Shown: one piece after another, positions 1-6,339 of the stretch
How positions within the stretch are numbered: the stretch's first letter is position 1
Layout: every line of letters begins with the position of its first letter
DNA from: Limisphaerales bacterium
GTDB lineage: Bacteria > Verrucomicrobiota > Verrucomicrobiia > Limisphaerales > PALSA-1396
DNA length: 10,097 bases
NCBI GenBank assembly: GCA_003140275.1
Contig: PLJQ01000109.1
Span: 11,263-21,359 of the forward strand
Reading direction: 5' to 3'
Translations under genes and position numbers: made by a program
Notes under the pieces: generated by a model
Told to the model about the DNA's origin: nothing
The model's input: only the letters and a program-made list of their open reading frames with translations
The model's database searches: none

Positions 1-495
1 GTAATAGACAGGCCGAAGATTCTTCAACAAAACACGTTTTTCATCGAGAGCTTGTTTCAAGTCGAGCGCGCGGACGGGATTTTTATCCAACATTTGTTCC
101 ACGGCCTGACAGAGGGCGGGTTCGGCTGAACCGCCGTAATGAGCCTTGAGCTTGAAACCGTTGAACGCGGGTGGATTATGGCTGGCAGTGATCATCACAC
201 CTCCGACTGCACGCTCGTGCTTCACGGCAAAAGAGACGGCGGGCGTGGGGGTTGGTTCTGAAGTTAGTGTCACCTGAAAGCCGTTGCCGGCTAGAATTTC
301 CGCGGTTCGCCGCGCGAACTGGTCGGACAGAAATCGTCGGTCGTAGCCCACAACCGCCCTTCGTTTCGTGCCCGCAACCGGATTCGAGTTCCAATAATCA
401 GCAGTCGCCTGCGAGACGCGGTCCAGGTTGGTAAAAGTGAAGTCTTCAGCGATGATCGCGCGCCAACCGTCCGTGCCGAATTTTATTTGAGCCAT
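1..495 (-). CDS. Phosphoglucomutase/phosphomannomutase family protein, N-terminal 165 residues (runs off left edge)
   Basis: This is the N-terminal domain of an alpha-D-phosphohexomutase, a cytoplasmic enzyme that moves phosphate between C1 and C6 of a hexose or hexosamine through a phosphoserine. Visible are the FGTDGWR start motif (residues 6-12), a Rossmann-like strand ending in VVGYD (48-52), and the active-site loop TASHNP (103-108), whose Ser105 is the expected phosphorylated serine. The metal-binding (DGDxDR) and sugar-binding loops would lie beyond the window, so the substrate (glucose, mannose or glucosamine phosphate) cannot be decided. The ATG shares one base with the TAA of rpe (TAATG), which argues for translational coupling; no Shine-Dalgarno motif is seen. 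The family is firm, the exact member unknown. The C-terminal part is missing only because the window ends. Confidence 0.93.
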   Translation of the reverse strand, partial: MAQIKFGTDGWRAIIAEDFTFTNLDRVSQATADYWNSNPVAGTKRRAVVGYDRRFLSDQFARRTAEILAGNGFQVTLTSEPTPTPAVSFAVKHERAVGGVMITASHNPPAFNGFKLKAHYGGSAEPALCQAVEQMLDKNPVRALDLKQALDEKRVLLKNLRPVYY

Positions 496-1196
496 TAAAG
501 CTGGTAAGCGGTTGAAAGTTGAGAGTCGCGGCTGGCAGGTCGGGCGGATTTTACCAGCTTTCGCATTCTTTTAATCGCAAGCTTCAAGCTGCGCTGCCCG
601 AAAAGACCCGTGCCGCTCACGAAGGTGTCGGCGCCCGCTCGCGCGCATTCCGCGGCGGTGGCGAAGTTGATACCACCGTCCACCTCGATGCGGTAGTCGA
701 GGCTTTTGTCGCGCCGCCAGACCTGCGCTTGTTGAATTTTAGGAAGCGTCTCGACGATGAATGGCTGGCCGCCAAAGCCGGGGTTAACGGTCATGATCAG
801 GAGCAAGTCGATCTGTTCGAGGAATGGTTGTACCACACCGATGGCGGTGGGCGGATTGATCGCCAGACCAACCTTTTTGCCGAGCGACTTGATTTTCCAA
901 AGCAACGCGTTGACTTGTTCTCCCAATTCCACATGCACGGTCATTCGATCCGCGCCGGCCTGGGCGAAGGGTGCCAACAAAATTTCCGGTCGCGAACACA
1001 TCAGATGCACCTCCAAAAATAATTTGGTCACCGGCCGGAGTACGCGCACCACTTCCGGGCCAAAAGAAATATTCGGCACAAAATGCCCATCCATGATGTC
1101 CAGGTGGAGATAATCCGCGCCGGCCTGTTCCGCCCGCAATGCTTCTTTCTCAAGTCGCCCGAAATTGGCGGCCAGCAGGGATGGCGCAATAATCAT
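495..1196 (-). CDS. rpe: Ribulose-phosphate 3-epimerase
   Basis: Interconverts D-ribulose 5-phosphate and D-xylulose 5-phosphate in the pentose phosphate and Calvin pathways; soluble TIM barrel. Family motifs occur in order: IAPSLLAANF (residues 3-12), HLDIMDGHFVPN (31-42), EVHLM (62-66), MTVNPGFGGQ (135-144) and EVDGGI (171-176). The expected metal ligands His31, Asp33, His64 and Asp173 are all present, with Asp33 and Asp173 the likely catalytic acids. I place the start at the ATG at 1196 because family homology begins there, giving 233 residues, a normal length. An in-frame TTG at 1271 would add 25 unconserved residues that read through a palindrome. The last ten or so residues (SRDSQLSTAYQL) are encoded across a TTGARRG-type repeat and look like a non-conserved tail. 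The gene follows ftsH by 82 bp and overlaps the phosphohexomutase start by one base. Confidence 0.95.
   Translation of the reverse strand: MIIAPSLLAANFGRLEKEALRAEQAGADYLHLDIMDGHFVPNISFGPEVVRVLRPVTKLFLEVHLMCSRPEILLAPFAQAGADRMTVHVELGEQVNALLWKIKSLGKKVGLAINPPTAIGVVQPFLEQIDLLLIMTVNPGFGGQPFIVETLPKIQQAQVWRRDKSLDYRIEVDGGINFATAAECARAGADTFVSGTGLFGQRSLKLAIKRMRKLVKSARPASRDSQLSTAYQL
510..525. repeat. Short TTGARRG repeat at the 3' end of rpe
   Basis: The 15-mer GTTGAAAGTTGAGAG (511-525, plus strand) differs at two bases from GTTGAGGGTTGAGAG at 8511-8525, in the same orientation. Both consist of a 7-8 bp unit repeated in tandem and both sit at a gene junction. Here the repeat is translated as part of the non-conserved C-terminus of Rpe. 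Confidence 0.5.
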
Positions 1197-1214
1197 GGGG
1201 CGATAGGCTAATGA

Positions 1215-1235
1215 ATTGACTGCCAATGAGTCAAT
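1215..1235. other. Hairpin-forming inverted repeat upstream of rpe
   Basis: ATTGACT and AGTCAAT are exact reverse complements separated by 7 nt (GCCAATG). The hairpin lies 18 bp upstream of the rpe ATG inside the 82-bp ftsH-rpe spacer. It has no following T-run in the direction of transcription, so it is not a classical terminator. It could be an operator or an mRNA structure affecting rpe translation. Confidence 0.5.
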
Positions 1236-1248
1236 CACAGGAAAATCT

Positions 1249-1268
1249 CGAACGGGAATTCCCGTTCG
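1249..1268. other. Perfect 20-bp palindrome in the ftsH-rpe spacer
   Basis: CGAACGGGAATTCCCGTTCG reads identically on both strands over 20 bp, with no spacer; the flanking bases do not extend it. It starts 10 bp after the ftsH stop codon and ends 52 bp before the rpe ATG. Its form fits a dimeric regulator's operator, a 3' stabilising hairpin for ftsH mRNA, or a dispersed palindromic repeat. The sequence alone does not decide among these. Confidence 0.6.
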
Positions 1269-1278
1269 CAAAGGCTCA

Positions 1279-3330
1279 TCAGGCCGTGGCCGGCGCGGGA
1301 GTGCCCAGGCCGGGCAATTTGGGCGGCGTCGGTTTGCTGGGAATTTCGGGCAGCGGTGTGCCGGCCGGAGCGCCCGTGAGCGGCTCGACTTGGGGTGTTG
1401 GCACGGGCGGTGTCATTCTGCCGGTTTGCACAATTTCATCAACCTGTGTTCCGTCCAGCGTTTCATATTCGAGCAACATACTGGCGATTAGCTCCAGCTT
1501 GTCGCGGTGGGTGTCGATGATGTCCCGCGCGACTTTGTAAGCTTCGTCATTGATCCGCTTGACCTCGGCGTCGATTTCCTGTGCCGTGAATTCGCTGTAG
1601 ATTTTGCCCCGGGTCATTTCCCGCCCCAGGAATATGTATTCATCATCATTGCCGTATTGGACCATGCCCATCTTGTCGCTCATGCCCCATTGACAAACCA
1701 TCGCGCGGGCGAGGGTGGTCGCCTGCTGAATATCACCACTGGCGCCGGTGGATATGTCACCGGAAACAATTTCCTCGGCGATGCGGCCCGCCATCGTCAC
1801 CGCAATCATGTCCAACATTTCTTTGCGACGGCGGCTTAACACGTCATTCTTGGGCAGGGACATGGTCGAACCGAGCGATTGACCGCGTGGAATGATCGTG
1901 ACCTTGTGCAACGGATGCGTGTGTTTGAGCATGACGTTGACGAGCGCGTGTCCAGCCTCATGCCAGGCGGTGTATTTTTTATCCTCGTCCGTCATGGCTA
2001 GGCTGCGTCGCTCGCGTCCCCAGCGGACTTTGTCACGCGCTTCTTCCAATTCAGCCATGCCAACAGATTTTTTATTGGTGCGCGCGGCCAGCAGCGCGGC
2101 TTCGTTAAGCAGGTTGGCCAGTTCGGCGCCGGAGTAACCAGGCGTGCCGCGAGCGATGACGGACAAATCGACGGCGGGTGCCAGTTTCACGTTCTTGGCG
2201 TGAACTTTCAAAATGCCCTCCCGCCCTCGAACATCGGGCAGGTTGACAGTAATTTGACGATCGAATCGACCGGGCCGCAACAAGGCGGGGTCCAGAACAT
2301 CTGGGCGATTGGTCGCCGCGATGATAATGATTCCCTCCTGGGTGTCGAAACCATCCATTTCCACGAGCAACGCATTGAGTGTCTGCTCGCGCTCATCGTT
2401 GCCACCGCCCAAACCGTGACCCCGGCTACGTCCGACGGCATCAATTTCGTCGATGAAAATCAAACATGGCGTGGCCTTGCGCGCCTGCTCGAACATATCC
2501 CGCACGCGACTCGCGCCGACGCCGACAAACATTTCCACAAAATCCGAACAGCTGATGCTGAAGAAGGCCGCGTCCGCTTCCCCGGCGATGGCTTTGGCTA
2601 AAAGGGTTTTGCCGGTACCGGGCGGGCCGACCATTAAAACACCCTTGGGGATTCGGCCACCGAGTTTTTGAAACTTCTTCGGGTCTTTAAGATATTCGAC
2701 CAACTCGGAAACCTCTTCCTGCGCTTCTTCCACACCGGCCACGTCTTTGAACGTGGTCTTGTTTTTTTCCTTGGCCAGCAACCGCGCCTTGCTTTTGCCG
2801 AAACTCAAAGCGCCTTTGCCCGCCATTTTTATCTGGCGGATGAAAACGAACCAAATTACCGCGCCAATCAGCAGAATCGGCAGCAAATTGATCAGCAGTC
2901 CCATCAACAACGTGTTCGCTTTTTTAATCTCAAACTTGTCGCTGTTAGCGCCGTTAAAAATTTGTTCTTTGAGTTTCTCAGTCAGAAAAATTTCAGCCTT
3001 GAACGGAGCTTCGACCGGCTTGCCGTCCGCGCCAATCTTTTTGTTACCCTCGGCGTCCGTCGGGTAATATTTTCCAGAAATTGGGAAAATGGCCTGAAGC
3101 GGATTTTGCACATCGCAAATGACGGAGGCTTTGGCAATCAGGTTGGAGTTCACCTTTTGAGTAAACTCGTATTGGTTCAGACCCGGGCTGGAGGTTTCGT
3201 AGCGATCTCTGAATAGCAAAAGCAACAGGATGCTGCTGATGATGGCGCTCCAAATGATCCATGTGCGCGGCGGAATTCTGAATTCCCCGCCCTTCTTATC
3301 GTCGTCTTTCAATTTTTTTTCGTCAGACAT
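1279..3330 (-). CDS. ftsH: ATP-dependent zinc metalloprotease FtsH
   Basis: Membrane-anchored AAA+ protease that extracts and degrades misfolded membrane proteins and some soluble regulators; it acts as a hexamer at the cytoplasmic face of the inner membrane. In 683 residues one sees a charged N-tail, TM1 (about 24-40), a periplasmic domain (about 41-140), TM2 (about 141-164), Walker A GPPGTGKT (235-242), pore loop FVG (268-270), Walker B LIFIDEID (290-297) and the second region of homology with arginine fingers (341-360). The zinc motif HEAGH follows (457-461), with the third ligand probably Asp533 in SGDIQQAT. After about residue 640 comes a proline-rich tail (15 Pro in 43 residues). The start is the ATG at 3330, giving the usual lysine-rich N-terminus; there is no clear Shine-Dalgarno. 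It lies 59 bp after tilS; tilS-ftsH proximity is also found in Bacillus. Confidence 0.98.
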   Translation of the reverse strand: MSDEKKLKDDDKKGGEFRIPPRTWIIWSAIISSILLLLLFRDRYETSSPGLNQYEFTQKVNSNLIAKASVICDVQNPLQAIFPISGKYYPTDAEGNKKIGADGKPVEAPFKAEIFLTEKLKEQIFNGANSDKFEIKKANTLLMGLLINLLPILLIGAVIWFVFIRQIKMAGKGALSFGKSKARLLAKEKNKTTFKDVAGVEEAQEEVSELVEYLKDPKKFQKLGGRIPKGVLMVGPPGTGKTLLAKAIAGEADAAFFSISCSDFVEMFVGVGASRVRDMFEQARKATPCLIFIDEIDAVGRSRGHGLGGGNDEREQTLNALLVEMDGFDTQEGIIIIAATNRPDVLDPALLRPGRFDRQITVNLPDVRGREGILKVHAKNVKLAPAVDLSVIARGTPGYSGAELANLLNEAALLAARTNKKSVGMAELEEARDKVRWGRERRSLAMTDEDKKYTAWHEAGHALVNVMLKHTHPLHKVTIIPRGQSLGSTMSLPKNDVLSRRRKEMLDMIAVTMAGRIAEEIVSGDISTGASGDIQQATTLARAMVCQWGMSDKMGMVQYGNDDEYIFLGREMTRGKIYSEFTAQEIDAEVKRINDEAYKVARDIIDTHRDKLELIASMLLEYETLDGTQVDEIVQTGRMTPPVPTPQVEPLTGAPAGTPLPEIPSKPTPPKLPGLGTPAPATA

Positions 3331-3389
3331 TGTGTAGAACTTGTTCGCAATAAGCTAGCATGGTCATCTTTGACCCGCAACTGCGAGTG

Positions 3390-4754
3390 TTAAAACCGCC
3401 GCCAACTCCATTTCAATCGGTGAAGGGTCTGCTTGTCCAGCTTGAAAAGCCCGGAGATTCGCAGACCTTCCACCCAAAACAGCTCCCCACCTGCACTCAC
3501 AGCGACGCATAATCGCCGCCGCTCCGCGCGCGGGATCTTCTGATTGGTGAACAGATCCTGCAATTTGACCGGCGACGCCAAGCCGATTGGTTGAAATCTG
3601 TCGCCGGGTTGCCAGTGCCGCAACACGATCGGCGAACCGACCTTGGTCGCATCGAAATACTCACAACAAACCTTCGCCGTGGTCGAGCGGAAGCCGCGCT
3701 GCGGCTCAATTTGCCACCGGATTTCCAGGCGATCAAATGCCAGCGTTCCCTTGAGTTTCGTCAAGTCGAGTGTCAATTGCTTGTCAATAAATCCGGTCAC
3801 TTCGACTTTTTTTGAATGAATCCGCCCTGTGGAATCACGAAAGACACACAGTTGAGGATTTACCGCCGCCGCTTCGACCGACCCTCGCAATTTCTCGATT
3901 AAATCGAAATCCGCGATCACCCCAAGCCCCGGCAACTGAAGCTGGAGAACGCGCCGTTGAACCGCAACAGACAGGCGGGAAAAGGCCGTGCGCTGCTTTT
4001 TCTTCTGCCATCGTTGAGCAGTTCGCGTAACGAACGCGGCTTCTTCGCCGACAATCTCCATGAGTCTTAACGTCGTCTTGCTTAACGCGGGCTGGTAGAT
4101 TTTTCGCAAGAGCGGAATCAGTTCGTGCCGGATTCGGTTGCGCTGAAATTCGACCGATCGATTACTGACATCCTCGCGAAACCTGATGCGCGGTTGCCGG
4201 GCAAAAGTTGTCAACGCCGTTTTGTCCACGTCGAGCAGCGGACGAACCAGTTTTACGGCCGGATCAACCGGTGAAGCGCCGACCCATTTCATTCCCGCCA
4301 GGCCTTCGCCACCGGCGCCGCGCAGCACGCGGAGAAAAAATAGTTCGACTTGATCGTCCGCATGATGCGCCAAAGCTACGGCGGAAATTTTCCGCCGCGT
4401 TGCCATCCGCGCGAAGAATTCGTGACGCAACTGGCGCGCGGCCATTTCCACGGACAAACCGTGATTATCGGCGAATACGTTCACGTCAGCAGATTCAACG
4501 ACGATGGGTAGTTTCAGGACGGCTGCAATCCTTCGCACCAATCGTTCATCGGCATCGCTCCTGCGACCGCGGAGTTGATGATTAAAGTGAGCAACCGTCA
4601 GCCGCCAATTGTATTTCGCCGAAAACCGATGAAGCAAACGCAGCAAAACCATCGAATCCAATCCTCCGGATACAGCAATGAGAATCGACTGGCCGCGCCG
4701 AAAGAGCCGGCGTGTAAGAAAGGATTCTTCAAAGTGATCGACCAGGTTGCCCAC
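3390..4754 (-). CDS. tilS: tRNA(Ile)-lysidine synthase TilS
   Basis: Attaches lysine to C34 of tRNA-Ile2 (anticodon CAU) using ATP, switching it from Met to Ile decoding. The PP-loop motif SGGLDS is at residues 29-34 of the 454-residue form, followed by HFNHQLRG, the HHADDQVE motif (130-137) and SNRSVEFQRNRIRHELIPLL (197-216), all typical of TilS. The C-terminal TilS domain (about 375-450) shows HWQPGDRF, KLQDLF and ELFWVEGLR. I chose the GTG at 4754 because it leaves about 28 residues before the PP-loop, as is usual. The frame stays open to another GTG at 4916, which would add 54 residues resembling no TilS N-terminus. Neither start has a clear Shine-Dalgarno. The DDQ motif is followed by VEL instead of the more common AET, a mild variation. 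Confidence 0.95.
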   Translation of the reverse strand: MGNLVDHFEESFLTRRLFRRGQSILIAVSGGLDSMVLLRLLHRFSAKYNWRLTVAHFNHQLRGRRSDADERLVRRIAAVLKLPIVVESADVNVFADNHGLSVEMAARQLRHEFFARMATRRKISAVALAHHADDQVELFFLRVLRGAGGEGLAGMKWVGASPVDPAVKLVRPLLDVDKTALTTFARQPRIRFREDVSNRSVEFQRNRIRHELIPLLRKIYQPALSKTTLRLMEIVGEEAAFVTRTAQRWQKKKQRTAFSRLSVAVQRRVLQLQLPGLGVIADFDLIEKLRGSVEAAAVNPQLCVFRDSTGRIHSKKVEVTGFIDKQLTLDLTKLKGTLAFDRLEIRWQIEPQRGFRSTTAKVCCEYFDATKVGSPIVLRHWQPGDRFQPIGLASPVKLQDLFTNQKIPRAERRRLCVAVSAGGELFWVEGLRISGLFKLDKQTLHRLKWSWRRF

Positions 4755-4989
4755 CGGATCATGGTAACGAACTGCGACGGCGCGGCAAGTTAAACGGAGG
4801 TGAGCAGCTCGAATTTCTCGTTGAAATTCTGTACGCTTGGAGCTTATTCCATGTTCTCTCTCTTGGCACCCACGCGGCTGCGGGAAAAGTTGTTTGTAGA
4901 GACGACCTGTGAGCACCGAGGCCGGATTTCATTGGAGATTCAGCGGTCACAGATCGCCGCACAATCCCGGAGGACTTTTTAACGGGGAG
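4755..4989 (-). other. Spacer between the GGQ-protein gene and tilS
   Basis: About 235 bp with no convincing gene if tilS starts at 4754. The tilS frame remains open through it as far as the GTG at 4916, but the translation is Arg- and Cys-rich and unlike any TilS. No strong hairpin followed by a T-run is seen after the GGQ-protein gene. A TTGCCG...TACCAT pair just upstream of 4754 is promoter-like but weak. The region probably carries the tilS 5' leader. Confidence 0.4.
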
Positions 4990-5403
4990 CTAATCGGTCG
5001 TGACTGGTAACCGCAGTCGTTTCTTCTCGCCGTGGCTTGCCTTGTCAGCCAGCAGGCGCTCTTTCGCGCGGCGGGAACGTTTGCGTTTCTGGCGGCGGAT
5101 TTTCTCAATCTCCGACCGTTCGGCTTCCACGTACCCTTTTTGCATCCGCTCGATCTTGTCCAGCAACAGCCGCCGCGCCAGAAACCGATTCAGGGCCTGA
5201 TGCCGCGTCGTCTGACATTTCACGCGCAACCCGGTGGGCCGATGCAGCAGCATGACGCACGAGGAACTCTTGTTCACCTTTTGTCCGCCTTTGCCTCCCG
5301 AGCGGACAAACGACTCCTCAACATCGCACGCCCGCACGCCCAACGCAGTCATCCGCTGCTCAAGCTGGGCGAGCTTGCCAGACGAAACAGTAAACGAACT
5401 CAT
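4990..5403 (-). CDS. Small release-factor-like protein with GGQ motif (RF-1 domain; probable ribosome-rescue peptidyl-tRNA hydrolase)
   Basis: This 137-residue protein is essentially the catalytic domain of a class I release factor with a basic tail. The core motif SGGKGGQKVNK (residues 35-45, GGQ at 39-41) is preceded by EESFVR and followed by strands ending in GLRVKCQTTRHQALNRFLARR. The tail (about 101-130) is very rich in Lys and Arg. No stop-codon recognition domain is present, so it cannot read stop codons as RF1/RF2 do. Family knowledge suggests hydrolysis of peptidyl-tRNA on stalled ribosomes, the tail entering the empty mRNA channel as in ArfB. The ESFVRsggkGGQ context resembles the mitochondrial MTRFR (C12orf65) group more than E. 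coli ArfB, so I give no symbol. The start is the ATG at 5403; a G-rich run lies almost against it. The gene sits between the tRNA genes miaE and tilS. Confidence 0.85.
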   Translation of the reverse strand: MSSFTVSSGKLAQLEQRMTALGVRACDVEESFVRSGGKGGQKVNKSSSCVMLLHRPTGLRVKCQTTRHQALNRFLARRLLLDKIERMQKGYVEAERSEIEKIRRQKRKRSRRAKERLLADKASHGEKKRLRLPVTTD

Positions 5404-5467
5404 GCCCCCAGCGTAAAGGGTCCGCGTTGGATTGCAAACCGGGGATCACACCCGGCGCAGTTATCTT

Positions 5468-5535
5468 GCAGCGTCGCTCTGTGAACCCGCAGACAGGCAT
5501 GCCCCCCGGCACTGTCGCCCACAAGTCAGCGCTAC
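5468..5535. repeat. REP-like element with imperfect terminal inverted repeats
   Basis: The segment opens with GCAGCG and closes with CGCTAC, which pair with one G-T mismatch. Inside lies GGCATGCCCCCCGG followed by TGTCGC. A similar arrangement (GTAGCG...GCCTGCCTCCGG...TTCGC...CGCTAC) occurs at 7984-8023. It lies in the 251-bp spacer (5404-5654) upstream of the GGQ-protein gene, which otherwise holds only a small CCGGG/CCCGG hairpin at 5439-5455. Assignment as a dispersed repeat is inferred from only two copies. Confidence 0.3.
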
Positions 5536-5654
5536 AGCATGCTTCTTCTAACGCCGCAAGACAAACGGATTGCCTTAATTGATGATCCAACGTGGCGAGG
5601 CCATCCTGGAAATGGATTCAAATTCAACCGCCCTTTCTTGTGGGTCCGGCGTTC

Positions 5655-6227
5655 TCAGTGCAACATTGGCACAGGATTTGGTTCGCGTATCAGTTTCGCG
5701 TCGAGGTCGAGATAGAATTCCATTCGCCGGTTGGTTTCCACTTCGTCAATCGCCCGCGCCATCAAAAGATAGGTGGCATAATGATTTCCTTCCGACTCCA
5801 CAAGGCCGGCATAAAACCGCGCCAATTCCGGATCGATGGCTTTAAGTTCAGTGGCGAGAATCTGAAACTTTTCGCAACTCCGTCCTTCGATCAGCGCGCA
5901 GCAAATCAAGTGGTCGATGGCCTGATGTCGTTGCCCGTTGCGGACGGACTTCATCAAGCCACTGACCCACGAACTGGGATAGGGCTGGCTGAAAGGAATG
6001 CCGCGTCGCTTCAACAGACCCAGCACAAGTTGAAAGTGTTGTAGCTCTTCGATGGCGATGGCATTCAGTTCCTCGACGCGGGAATACAAGTCGCGATATT
6101 TTTCCAGGTTCAAGGCCGTGGTCGCCGCTTTGCGCTCCAAGTGCGCATGATCAACGAGTAATGCGGCAAGATTGGCCAAAACTTTCGGCAACCAATCGGC
6201 GGGAATTTTTTCGCGGAACAACAGCAT
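5655..6227 (-). CDS. miaE: tRNA-(ms2io6A)-hydroxylase MiaE
   Basis: Oxygen-dependent di-iron enzyme that hydroxylates the isopentenyl side chain of ms2i6A at tRNA position 37, after MiaA and MiaB have acted. The 190-residue protein is mostly helical and carries the ferritin-like ligand pattern: Glu31 in DHAHLERKAA, Glu61 and His64 in EELQHF, Glu114 in ALIEGRSCEKF, and Glu146 and His149 in ESEGNHYATYL. These motifs are those of MiaE rather than of ferritin or rubrerythrin. The length matches the shorter, Pseudomonas-type members; the Salmonella enzyme is longer. The start is the ATG at 6227: an in-frame TAA lies just upstream, and GGAGG at 6241-6245 gives a ribosome site with a long 13-nt spacing. 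miaA and miaB must lie elsewhere. It follows the NHL-protein gene by 112 bp on the same strand. Confidence 0.9.
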   Translation of the reverse strand: MLLFREKIPADWLPKVLANLAALLVDHAHLERKAATTALNLEKYRDLYSRVEELNAIAIEELQHFQLVLGLLKRRGIPFSQPYPSSWVSGLMKSVRNGQRHQAIDHLICCALIEGRSCEKFQILATELKAIDPELARFYAGLVESEGNHYATYLLMARAIDEVETNRRMEFYLDLDAKLIREPNPVPMLH

Positions 6228-6240
6228 GGGCGACTTTTAA

Positions 6241-6245
6241 CCTCC
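6241..6245 (-). promoter_or_regulatory. Shine-Dalgarno GGAGG of miaE
   Basis: GGAGG on the minus strand lies 13 nt before the miaE ATG at 6227, at the long end of functional spacing. It is one of only three clear Shine-Dalgarno-like motifs in the window. Confidence 0.45.
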
Positions 6246-6339
6246 GCGCCAAGGGTGACAAGTGGGAAAGGAATTAATCCGGGAAAAAAGAACGGCGCCA
6301 TCAAGAGCGATACACAGTCGCCGCCAGACGCTCCGCGCC

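Noticed and set aside
519..1022. A 167-codon plus-strand open frame opposite rpe
   Set aside because: It lies entirely antisense to a conserved enzyme, and its composition is that of a shadow frame.
2200..2601. A 133-codon plus-strand open frame opposite the ftsH AAA domain
   Set aside because: Antisense shadow of highly conserved ftsH sequence; no recognisable protein.
5360..5590. A 76-codon minus-strand open frame upstream of the GGQ-protein gene
   Set aside because: It overlaps the GGQ gene start in another frame, runs through the REP-like element and is Cys/Trp-rich with no homology I recognise.
6284..6299. A possible terminator after the NHL gene (GGCGCC followed by a T-rich run on the minus strand)
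   Set aside because: GGCGCC is a palindrome without a loop, and no longer stem can be formed in front of the T-run.
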